NCBI GenBank assembly: GCA_031376425.1
Contig: JANMDR010000242.1
Coordinates: 1-10,710 of the forward strand
Direction: 5' to 3'
DNA from: JANMDR01 sp031376425
GTDB taxonomy: Bacteria; Pseudomonadota; Gammaproteobacteria; Burkholderiales; Usitatibacteraceae
Length of the DNA stretch: 10,710 nucleotides
The notes under the pieces were generated by a model. That model was not told where the DNA came from and searched no databases. It was given only the letters and a program-made list of their open reading frames with translations. The position numbers and the translations under genes are program-made. Below, piece after piece: positions 1-6,449 of this stretch. Each line of letters begins with the position of its first letter. Within the stretch, counting starts at the first letter, position 1.

Positions 1-66
1 TACGCCTGACTCTGCCTGCTTAAGAATTGCCATGATCTGGCTATCGCTGTATCGACTGGTTTTCAT
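1..66 (-). CDS. IS3-family transposase OrfA (N-terminal fragment, cut by window edge)
   Basis: Only the first 22 codons are present, starting at an ATG read from 66 down to 64. They begin MKTSRYSDSQIMAILKQ and continue AESGV, the characteristic opening of the helix-turn-helix OrfA of IS3-family elements of the IS51/IS407 type. OrfA binds the terminal repeats, and in this family the active DDE transposase is normally made by -1 frameshifting into OrfB, which would lie to the left of the window. An AAAGG ribosome-binding site sits about 6 bases before the ATG, so this is probably the true start. Whether the element is intact cannot be judged. The family call is strong despite the short length because the motif is so distinctive; the subgroup is less certain. 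Confidence 0.85.
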   Translation of the reverse strand, partial: MKTSRYSDSQIMAILKQAESGV

Positions 67-136
67 GTAAAGCCTTTCTGACCGTATTTTACGGCCGAAA
101 CTCTCTACTTTTAATTGCACTGATTTTATGGGAGCA
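1..136 (-). mobile_element. IS3-family insertion sequence, 5' end (partial)
   Basis: The first 66 bases encode, on the minus strand, the start of an IS3-family OrfA, so an insertion sequence enters from the left edge. The stretch 67 to about 136 would be its leader and terminal inverted repeat. It contains a short inverted repeat (CCGTA, AAA, TACGG on the minus strand, 82-94) and a minus-strand TGCTCCC at 130-136 that resembles the TG...CCC tips of many IS3-family ends. The outer boundary is inferred: the other end and any target duplication lie outside the window. The element points the same way as topB and ends only a few bases beyond the topB stop. Confidence 0.6.
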
Positions 137-141
137 TTACC

Positions 142-2985
142 CTATGCCGCTTTTTTCTTTCGTACCTTCGCGGGCACCGCATCATCAGTGATTGCTTTTT
201 TAGCGGCAGGCTTTTTAGCGGTGGACGTTTTAGCGGTGGACGCTTTAACGGCTGTTGTCTTAGCAGCCGGTTTTTTAGCAGCTGTCTTTTTGGCTGTTGG
301 CTTTTTCGGTGCGTAGTCATCACGCTCGGAAAGTAGCGCAATGGCTTCCTCTAAAGTGATGGAATCAAACTTTTCTTTATCGGGTAAGGTGGCATTGATC
401 TTGCCGTACTTCACATAAGGCCCATAACGCCCAGAAGAGACGCTAATTATCTGATCATCAATAGGGTGCTTACCTAAGACGCGTAAAGCGCTTGAAGAGG
501 CTGCTGCGCCTTTTTTACCACCTTCTGCACGTGGCTCAAATTCAAAGCCTACTTTACCTTCAGGGCCGCGCACTAAATAGGCGGAGAAGGGTCGATTTTT
601 CTTTGAAATAAACTTATCAAGTAAATCGGTTTTTCCGGTGTTGAGCAATTTTTCCATCTGCTCGCGTTCAATCGGGCGCTGCAAGATAATCCGACCAGAT
701 CTAAAATCGCAGGTTCTAGCGGCACCAAGTGCTTTTTCACAAACATAGGCATTCGGCATTTCAAACACACGCGCCGTACATTTGGGGCAAGCCCCCAACG
801 GTTCTTGACCAGTAAAATCAGGCGGCTCATCACCCTCGCCTTCTTTGTCACCCCAAGAAAACTCGATAACGTTTTCGCTATTTAAAATTAAATTAGCTGA
901 AAAAGCCCGACCCATTTTGCTGCGGAAACCATCGAGTGGCCCCACATCGCGCATCGTAATTAAAGTGCTCGCCTCAGACGGTTCTAACTGACGCCCAGCA
1001 ATTATTTTCCAAAAAGCAAACTCGCATTTTTGGCACTGAAATTTTTTATAGTTCTCATGAATTTCACTACCGCATTTCGGGCATGGCGCGTCTATTTTGC
1101 CGAAATCGCCGGGGATAGTATCGGCTTCATAATTCTTGGCTTGACCGACAATGCGCCGCGTCATGTCCTCAATTTCCGTCATGAACGTCGCGCGCGATAG
1201 CTTGCCTTCCTGCATTTGTAAAAGCTTATATTCCCATCCTGCTGTTAGCTCGGGTGAGAATAATTCTGGTACGCCTAAGCCGTGCAGCAAGGTCATTAAT
1301 GAACCGGCTTTGGCCGTTGGAATTAACTCACGGCCTTCACGCAAAATATATTTTTCATACAACAAGCCTTCAATGGTAGAAGCCCGTGTTGCAGGTGTTC
1401 CCAGCCCTTTTTCTTTCATGGCCGCACGTAACTCTTCATCATCAATCGTCTTGCCCGCCCCCTCCATCGCCGACAATAATGTGGCTTCAGAATATCGTGG
1501 TGGTGGCTTGGTTTGGTTGGCTTTAACGACAATTTCTTTGCCGTATACTTTTTCATTCGGTTTAACCGGTACCAAGTTACCTGATGTTGTTGATGCTGAA
1601 GCGCCTTCAGCGGGTTCGGCCTCTACTTCGCGGCCATAAATAGCTAACCAACCGGCATTCACCAATACCTTGCCTTCAGATTTAAACGGCTCGCCTTCTA
1701 TGCGCGTAATGCGCACCGTTTGCGTAAATTCGGCACTCGGATGAAATACCGCTAAAAAGCGTTTAACGACAAAATCATAAAGCTTGGCTTCGATCTCATT
1801 CAATGATTTTGGTAAAACAAGGGTTGGGATAATCGCAAAGTGATCAGAAATTTTGCTATTGTCAAAAATACGTTTATTCGGTTTTACCCAATTTTCATCC
1901 AGTATTTTCTTTGCAAAAGTGTTGTATGGACCCTCTTTAAGCACCTCTAAAGTGGCCTTTACGGTACTAATATAGTCTTCTGGCAGCGCACGCGAATCGG
2001 TACGCGGGTAGGTTAAAACCTTATGTTTTTCATAAAGCGCTTGTGCTAAACCAAGGGTTGTTTTAGCGGAAAAACCAAACCGTGAATTGGCCTCGCGTTG
2101 CAAACTAGTCAAGTCAAACAGCAGCGGCGATGCTTGCGTAGTCGGCTTTGATTCCTCGGTAACAATGCCGTGCTTGCCCCAGCACTTGGTAACGAGCGCC
2201 TGCGCACGCTTAATGTCCCACATGCGTTCTGGGCGAAACGCTTCGTCGTCTGATTTTTTGTAGTTTTCATCAAACCAGCGTGCGGGGTAATCACCCGCAG
2301 CTGCCGTAAATAGGCCTTCTACCTCCCAATAATCGCGTACTTTGAAGGCTTTAATCTTGTTTTCGCGCTCAACCATAATCGCGAGAGTCGGGGTTTGTAC
2401 TCGACCTACGGTGGTGAGTTGGAAACCGCCGCTCTTGGAGTTAAATGCGGTCATGGCGCGCGTGCCGTTGATACCCACTAACCAATCCGATTCGCTGCGG
2501 CATTTTGCGGCATCAGCTAAAGATAAATAATCTTTATCCGGCGCTAGTTTTTTAAAGCCCTCACGAATTGCCGCTGGCGTCATGGATTGCAACCACAAGC
2601 GTTGTACTGGTTGTTTCGCGTTGGCGTATTGAATGATGTAGCGAAAAATAAGCTCACCTTCGCGTCCCGCGTCACAAGCATTAATGACACCATCTACATC
2701 TTTGCGCTTTAGTAATTTTTGTAATAGCTTTAAACGTGATTCAGTTTTTTCGATTGGGCGTAATGCAAAGCGTGTAGGAATAGCGGGCAAGTGGCCAAAG
2801 GTCCATTTACCGCGCTTAACCTCTTCTTCCTCCGGCATTGCAATTTCTACGAGATGGCCAACGGCGGATGACAATACAAAATCATCGCTTTCGTAAAAGT
2901 CGTCTTTTTTAGAAAACCCCCCAAGCACGCGTGCAATATCGGTAGCAACAGAAGGTTTTTCGGCAATGATGAGGCTTTTTCCCAT
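142..2985 (-). CDS. topB: DNA topoisomerase III, long form with zinc fingers and lysine-rich tail
   Basis: This type IA topoisomerase (947 residues) passes single strands through a transient 5'-phosphotyrosine break and should resolve precatenanes and recombination intermediates. The Toprim domain opens with LIIAEKPSVA (E9) and carries the DAGREGE acidic motif (D105, E109, E111). The catalytic tyrosine is Y326 in LTYPRTDS. A first Cys4 zinc finger uses C635, C638, C651 and C654; a second cysteine cluster is C733, C736, C749 and C759. Three topoisomerase C-terminal repeats follow (about 675-705, 783-818, 836-888; the last contains GRYGPYVKYG). The final ~55 residues are an Ala/Lys/Thr-rich, histone-H1-like tail ending VRKKKAA, probably for nonspecific DNA binding. 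E. coli TopB has about 650 residues, so this is the extended form seen in betaproteobacteria. The ATG at 2985 gives the expected MGKSLIIAEKPS start, although its ribosome-binding site is weak. DAGREG in place of DPDREG is a known variant. Confidence 0.93.
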   Translation of the reverse strand: MGKSLIIAEKPSVATDIARVLGGFSKKDDFYESDDFVLSSAVGHLVEIAMPEEEEVKRGKWTFGHLPAIPTRFALRPIEKTESRLKLLQKLLKRKDVDGVINACDAGREGELIFRYIIQYANAKQPVQRLWLQSMTPAAIREGFKKLAPDKDYLSLADAAKCRSESDWLVGINGTRAMTAFNSKSGGFQLTTVGRVQTPTLAIMVERENKIKAFKVRDYWEVEGLFTAAAGDYPARWFDENYKKSDDEAFRPERMWDIKRAQALVTKCWGKHGIVTEESKPTTQASPLLFDLTSLQREANSRFGFSAKTTLGLAQALYEKHKVLTYPRTDSRALPEDYISTVKATLEVLKEGPYNTFAKKILDENWVKPNKRIFDNSKISDHFAIIPTLVLPKSLNEIEAKLYDFVVKRFLAVFHPSAEFTQTVRITRIEGEPFKSEGKVLVNAGWLAIYGREVEAEPAEGASASTTSGNLVPVKPNEKVYGKEIVVKANQTKPPPRYSEATLLSAMEGAGKTIDDEELRAAMKEKGLGTPATRASTIEGLLYEKYILREGRELIPTAKAGSLMTLLHGLGVPELFSPELTAGWEYKLLQMQEGKLSRATFMTEIEDMTRRIVGQAKNYEADTIPGDFGKIDAPCPKCGSEIHENYKKFQCQKCEFAFWKIIAGRQLEPSEASTLITMRDVGPLDGFRSKMGRAFSANLILNSENVIEFSWGDKEGEGDEPPDFTGQEPLGACPKCTARVFEMPNAYVCEKALGAARTCDFRSGRIILQRPIEREQMEKLLNTGKTDLLDKFISKKNRPFSAYLVRGPEGKVGFEFEPRAEGGKKGAAASSSALRVLGKHPIDDQIISVSSGRYGPYVKYGKINATLPDKEKFDSITLEEAIALLSERDDYAPKKPTAKKTAAKKPAAKTTAVKASTAKTSTAKKPAAKKAITDDAVPAKVRKKKAA
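213..242 (-). repeat. exact 15-bp tandem duplication inside the topB tail
   Basis: TTTTAGCGGTGGACG (plus strand) occurs twice back to back, at 213-227 and 228-242. On the coding strand it gives the adjacent near-identical peptides ASTAK and TSTAK. Imperfect copies of the same Ala/Thr/Lys codon pattern flank it across about 190-310. It probably arose by slippage and is a likely site of length variation between strains. Confidence 0.85.
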
Positions 2986-3018
2986 GGGGCGAGTTCACTG
3001 AATAGTTCAAATTAAGTT

Positions 3019-3043
3019 AAAAATAACGCTGGGTTTCCAGCGT
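3019..3043 (-). terminator. intrinsic-terminator-like hairpin in the dprA-topB gap
   Basis: Read on the minus strand, ACGCTGG, loop AAAC and CCAGCGT form a perfect 7-bp stem (3043 to 3026), followed directly by TATTTTTAACTT. That is the form of a short rho-independent terminator. It lies 78 bases beyond the dprA stop and 33 to 58 bases before the topB start. It could end dprA transcripts, or attenuate transcripts entering topB, because a good promoter lies just upstream of it. Confidence 0.6.
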
Positions 3044-3077
3044 GCGTTTGATTCGGTGTTTGCAACGTGTCGGCTGC

Positions 3078-3107
3078 ATCATAAACATGCTTGTGCCGCT
3101 TTGACAA
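3078..3107 (-). promoter_or_regulatory. predicted sigma-70 promoter for topB
   Basis: On the minus strand, -35 TTGTCA (3107-3102) and -10 TATGAT (3083-3078) each match consensus at five of six positions and are 18 bases apart. Transcription would start near 3071 and give a topB leader of about 86 bases that includes the terminator-like hairpin at 3019-3043. This is the best promoter match I found in the window. It suggests topB is not wholly dependent on transcription from dprA. Confidence 0.55.
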
Positions 3108-3120
3108 GTAAAAGAAAATC

Positions 3121-4269
3121 CTAAGGTTGAAGCCGTTGAACGCGACCACCCGCTAAAGTAGCGATATTTCCCATAATTTCAAGCTCGGTTAAGGTCGCGA
3201 TAATCGTTTCTGGTGGTAGTGAAAGTTGGGTAATTAAGGCATCAATAGCGGTAATTTCATAGCCCATAGCCGATAAAATCTGTGCCGACGGTGAATTATC
3301 CGCAGGTCTTGGCGTATCGCTAACCGTATCTGCATCGGGAACTGATAAGGGTTGTGGTCTGGGTAGTAAATTTAATTCTTGCAAAATATCGGCGGCATCA
3401 TCCACTAATTTAGCGCCTTGCTTAATTAATAGGTGACAACCTTTAGAGCAGGTGGAATGAATTGAACCGGGAATCGCAAAAACATCCCTCCCCTGCTCCG
3501 CGGCCAATCGCGCCGTGATGAGTGAACCGCTGGCTAACGCTGCTTCGACCACTAAAACCCCCTGTGATAATCCACTAATAATACGATTCCGGCGGGGAAA
3601 ATTAGCGGCAAGCGGTGGCGTGCCCAAACTATATTCTGAAATAATCAAACCATCTTTGGCGATTTGTTGCGCCAAAGCCTTGTTGCGAGCCGGATACACC
3701 CGATCTAATCCAGTGCCAATGACAGCAATAGTGCTTCCTGCATCAAGGGTTATACTTTTTAAGCCGCCGATGTGTGCCGCGCTATCAATACCTAACGCTA
3801 AACCGGAAACGATGGTTAGCCCAGCAGCGGCCAAGGTTGCGCTAAAAGCTTCAGCAGTTTGCATGCCTGATGGAGTAGCGTTACGACTACCGACAATGGC
3901 AAGGCAGGCTTTGGCCGCTAATAGCTCGCGGCGACCCTTTAAATACAGCAAAACTGGTGGATCGGCGATTTCTAGCAGGCTTTGTGGATAATCCGCATCT
4001 GCTAAGGTGAGCAAATGATTTTCCGGCGCGTCTAACCAAGCCAATGCGTTCGCCAAGGCGCTGGCATCCGCGCCCTGTTTAATCGCTGCCGCAATTTTGG
4101 GCTCGACGACGCGTTCCAGTTGGCTTTGCGCCGCGTCTAACACGGCGCTAGGCGATCCGAAGGTGGTCAGTAGGGCTCGATAGCGTTCACAACCAACGCC
4201 GGGGATTAAATCCAGCGCCAGCCACGCTTCGGGTTCTAAGCCAAGCGCGGGTCTAGGCACACTCAGCAC
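3121..4269 (-). CDS. dprA: DNA-processing protein DprA (Smf)
   Basis: DprA (382 residues) binds incoming single-stranded DNA in the cytoplasm, protects it and loads RecA during natural transformation; it is also widely conserved in species not known to be competent. Residues about 14-40 form a helix-hairpin-helix-like region (LIPGVG). The Rossmann-fold DprA domain shows IVGSRNAT (125-132), SGLALGID (155-162), GTGLDRVYP (185-193), SEYSLGTPP (211-219), FPRRNRIISGLS (224-235) and ASGSLITARLAAEQGRDVFAIPGS (246-269, written here as one run of adjoining motifs SGSLITARLAAEQG and DVFAIPGS). A C-terminal winged-helix domain spans about 325-380. The length is normal. The start is GTG at 4269: an in-frame TGA at 4290-4288 leaves no upstream ATG or GTG, and a second GTG at codon 4 is the only near alternative. 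There is no good Shine-Dalgarno sequence, and the start lies in the loop of a perfect hairpin. It follows the LysM gene after 53 bases on the same strand. Confidence 0.95.
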   Translation of the reverse strand: MLSVPRPALGLEPEAWLALDLIPGVGCERYRALLTTFGSPSAVLDAAQSQLERVVEPKIAAAIKQGADASALANALAWLDAPENHLLTLADADYPQSLLEIADPPVLLYLKGRRELLAAKACLAIVGSRNATPSGMQTAEAFSATLAAAGLTIVSGLALGIDSAAHIGGLKSITLDAGSTIAVIGTGLDRVYPARNKALAQQIAKDGLIISEYSLGTPPLAANFPRRNRIISGLSQGVLVVEAALASGSLITARLAAEQGRDVFAIPGSIHSTCSKGCHLLIKQGAKLVDDAADILQELNLLPRPQPLSVPDADTVSDTPRPADNSPSAQILSAMGYEITAIDALITQLSLPPETIIATLTELEIMGNIATLAGGRVQRLQP

Positions 4270-4279
4270 CCTGAGTGTG
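4258..4279 (-). promoter_or_regulatory. hairpin enclosing the dprA start codon
   Basis: On the minus strand CACACTCAG (4279-4271) and CTGAGTGTG (4266-4258) are perfect 9-bp complements around a four-base loop GGTG (4270-4267). The GTG start of dprA is the last three bases of this loop. The alternative GTG at codon 4 lies in the 3' arm. No U-tract follows, so this is not an intrinsic terminator. It may affect initiation at dprA or be an operator-like palindrome; which is unknown. Confidence 0.7.
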
Positions 4280-4322
4280 ATAATCCGTCAGGTTAATAGT
4301 AGGGCTTGGAAAGAAATAGTAT

Positions 4323-5519
4323 TTATGGGTTAACAACAATATCGTTCACAGAAACAGGCCGCGCGCTTTGCATAATCAAAGCATAGGACACTTTTTCGAA
4401 TACGCGGAAGATAAAGAGAGTGCCATTTTTTTCATCCGGTAACCGGACTTCAGAAGGAATCCCTTTTTCGTTACCACCTTTCGCGGCGTCGATTAAGCCT
4501 TTCCAGTTCAAACTACCGCGACCGCTTGCATCGGCCGTATCCGTTTTAACCCATTCGCCTTTTTGTAGCGTTGCAAGGACATGACCCACTTCTAAGCCAT
4601 CGCGCTTACCGCGATTAAGCACCACAATAGAGTATTGACCGGTTTCAGCTACGCCGCTCGGTATCGCAATAACACTACCTTTTACGGTTTTTTCTGGCGC
4701 GCGCGGGCTATAAGAAGGTAAAGCTGACTCTACGGCTGGTGTTAAAAAATCGCCGCGATTTATCTCTTGAACCGACTTCCGAATATCAAGAATTGTCACT
4801 TCACCGGGCTGTTTTACTGATCCTGTGCCGAGATAAACAGCTTGATAACCAAGGATTTCTTTTGTTTCTGGATCAACTAATTCTGGGCCGGGGCGATACA
4901 CATGCCAAGATTTTTGGGGATTTTCTGGCATTCCAACCACATAGACAGAATTACCTGCGCCAATAACGACACGTTTTTCTTCAGTAGAAATAATACGCGG
5001 CGCTGAACCTAAGCCCTCCACTTCTGAAACAAGCGGAATAGTTAAAAAAGGACCAATCGTACGCGCCGAAATAGATGGAATCGACGTTGATAGGCGTTCA
5101 ACCCTTACCTGAGGTGACAGTTTTACCGTGTTACCTGTGCCCGATTCTAAGGACAGAGACGGGTTGCCATTGGCATCAAAACTCAATTTAATGATATCAC
5201 CCGGATAAATTAAGTGAGGGTTCTTAATTTGATCCTTATTCATATTCCAAATTTCGGGCCAGCGCCATGGTTCTTTTAAGAATTTTCCGGAAATTCCCCA
5301 TAAAGTGTCGCCTTTTACGACGATGTAACTACCCGGCGCATTTTCGGCCAAAACGATAGGCTTACGTTCTGCCTTTTTTGCAGTTTTAAGCGGGGCATTT
5401 TGCTCAGCAGCCATTTCAGCTTTGGCATTTGGCGTTTGCGCAACCGCTGACAAACCTGTTACCGCAAAGGGAACTAAAGTTAGTAAGGTGGCGACTAAGA
5501 GACGTTGGGAATTTTTCAT
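4323..5519 (-). CDS. secreted LysM peptidoglycan-binding protein
   Basis: This 398-residue exported protein has an N-terminal signal peptide (MKNSQR, then a hydrophobic stretch to about residue 27) with a likely signal peptidase I site after AVA and before QTPNA. After a short Lys/Ala-rich linker, a LysM domain covers about 64-113: GSYIVVKGDTLWGISGKFL, then WPEIWNMN, NPHLIYPGDIIKL. LysM binds the glycan backbone of peptidoglycan, so the protein should be periplasmic and wall-associated. Residues 114-398 have no catalytic motif that I recognise; they look beta-rich and are conserved together with this LysM domain in proteins encoded next to dprA. No amidase, NlpC/P60 or M23 peptidase signature is visible, so it is more likely structural or regulatory than an enzyme. 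The ATG at 5519 is preceded by a weak AGAG. It is the first gene of the minus-strand LysM-dprA-topB set and diverges from def. Confidence 0.88.
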   Translation of the reverse strand: MKNSQRLLVATLLTLVPFAVTGLSAVAQTPNAKAEMAAEQNAPLKTAKKAERKPIVLAENAPGSYIVVKGDTLWGISGKFLKEPWRWPEIWNMNKDQIKNPHLIYPGDIIKLSFDANGNPSLSLESGTGNTVKLSPQVRVERLSTSIPSISARTIGPFLTIPLVSEVEGLGSAPRIISTEEKRVVIGAGNSVYVVGMPENPQKSWHVYRPGPELVDPETKEILGYQAVYLGTGSVKQPGEVTILDIRKSVQEINRGDFLTPAVESALPSYSPRAPEKTVKGSVIAIPSGVAETGQYSIVVLNRGKRDGLEVGHVLATLQKGEWVKTDTADASGRGSLNWKGLIDAAKGGNEKGIPSEVRLPDEKNGTLFIFRVFEKVSYALIMQSARPVSVNDIVVNP

Positions 5520-5611
5520 AGTAATTCTCTAGGTTACGCTCGTAAATAGTCACGAGGCGCTTAAAGGTCCAGTTTAATGGTAACAAATACAGCAAAAACC
5601 AAATAATAAAT

Positions 5612-5631
5612 CAGCAATTCATGATTTGCTG
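5612..5631. repeat. 20-bp near-perfect palindrome, possible operator
   Basis: CAGCAA-T-TCATGA-T-TTGCTG is symmetrical at 18 of 20 positions; only the T/T pair at positions 7 and 14 breaks it. It lies 93 bases upstream of the LysM start and about 150 upstream of def. The length and symmetry suit a dimeric regulator, but I do not recognise the motif. Confidence 0.6.
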
Positions 5632-5690
5632 CAGATTGCAAGCAAAAACATTCAAAAAAAACAAAATACTTATTTGCGTGTAAAGCGCAC

Positions 5691-5720
5691 TTGAAATACT
5701 ATACAACATCGGCATATAGC
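5691..5720 (+). promoter_or_regulatory. predicted sigma-70 promoter for def
   Basis: TTGAAA (5691-5696, five of six) and TATAGC (5715-5720, four of six) are 18 bases apart. The predicted start near 5727 gives a leader of about 55 bases. A weaker overlapping candidate lies just upstream. Confidence 0.4.
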
Positions 5721-5781
5721 TTCAACACCTAAAGTAACTTCTTAAGATTCTGCACCTAATTTATTCAATTCGCAAGCAATT

Positions 5782-6336
5782 ATGGCTCTATTGGACATCT
5801 TAACGTTCCCCGATCCTCGTCTGGAACGCATCGCTTTGCCCATCAAAATCATTGATGACAAGGTAAAAAAACTGGTCGATGACATGGCAGACACCATGTA
5901 CAGCGCCCAAGGCATCGGCTTGGCCGCTACGCAAGTAGGCGAGCTAAAACGAGTCTTGGTCATGGATATATCGGAGGAAAAGAACCAACTCCGCGTATTC
6001 ATTAACCCTGAAATTTTGCGTAAAGAAGGTACAGCAGTAGCTGAAGAAGGCTGCTTATCGGTACCCGGTATTTACGACAAAGTTGAGCGCGCTGAAACCG
6101 TGATGGTCACAGCACTTGATCGCGATGGTCAGCGATTTACGCTAAATGCCTCCGGATTATTGGCCGTATGTATTCAACATGAGGTTGATCATTTAGACGG
6201 AAAAGTATTTGTTGAATACTTATCGCCGCTTAAGGCTAACCGCATTAAAAATAAAATGGTAAAGCGTCAGCGTGAAGTAGAACGCGAAGCCGAACTAACG
6301 GCACCGCGCCGTAGAATGGCATCCGCGCGCGCATAA
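5782..6336 (+). CDS. def: peptide deformylase
   Basis: This metalloenzyme (184 residues) removes the formyl group from the N-terminal methionine of nascent proteins at the ribosome exit. All three family motifs are present: GIGLAATQVG (44-53), EEGCLSVP (88-95) and HEVDHLDG (133-140). The metal ligands are C91, H133 and H137 (usually iron), and E134 is the catalytic base. The protein is about 15 residues longer than E. coli Def because of a basic C-terminal tail (KRQREVEREAEL, then RRRMASARA), which may contact the ribosome. The ATG at 5782 gives the usual MALLDIL..PDPRL start; no clear Shine-Dalgarno sequence precedes it. It lies 113 bases before fmt, as commonly paired, but an intrinsic terminator separates the two. 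Confidence 0.97.
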   Translation: MALLDILTFPDPRLERIALPIKIIDDKVKKLVDDMADTMYSAQGIGLAATQVGELKRVLVMDISEEKNQLRVFINPEILRKEGTAVAEEGCLSVPGIYDKVERAETVMVTALDRDGQRFTLNASGLLAVCIQHEVDHLDGKVFVEYLSPLKANRIKNKMVKRQREVEREAELTAPRRRMASARA

Positions 6337-6355
6337 GAAATTTTGTGCGAAGCAT

Positions 6356-6388
6356 AAAAAACGCCGATCTAAAAAGGTCGGCGTTTTT
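6356..6388 (+). terminator. rho-independent terminator after def
   Basis: AAAAACGCCGA and TCGGCGTTTTT are perfect 11-base complements around a loop of about ten bases (TCTAAAAAGG), with a possible inner T-G and C-G extension. The GC-rich core is followed by five T residues. The A-tract on the other side makes it formally bidirectional. It is the clearest terminator in the window. Confidence 0.9.
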
Positions 6389-6449
6389 GTTTCCAGCTAG
6401 TAAGTAATATCGTAATACCGAATTAAACAATACCCCTGAAAGCGCTACG

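Larger units (their letters stand above)
5520..5781. promoter_or_regulatory. divergent intergenic region between the LysM gene and def
   Basis: This 262-base AT-rich region must carry promoters for both directions. Towards def I see one reasonable promoter (5691-5720, listed separately) and an overlapping weaker one, TTGCGT at 5674-5679 with TACTAT at 5697-5702, spacing 17. Towards the LysM gene no promoter stands out. A 20-bp near-palindrome lies at 5612-5631, and a TTGC-AA-GCAA repeat at 5636-5645. No RNA gene or ORF is convincing here. Confidence 0.6.

Noticed and set aside
1151..1639. Plus-strand open frame of 162 codons opposite topB
   Set aside because: It lies wholly inside the strongly supported topB, has no ribosome-binding site and its translation shows no recognisable domain.
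3515..3991. Plus-strand open frame of 158 codons opposite dprA
   Set aside because: It is antisense to conserved DprA motifs, its composition looks like a reverse-frame shadow, and no start signal is visible.
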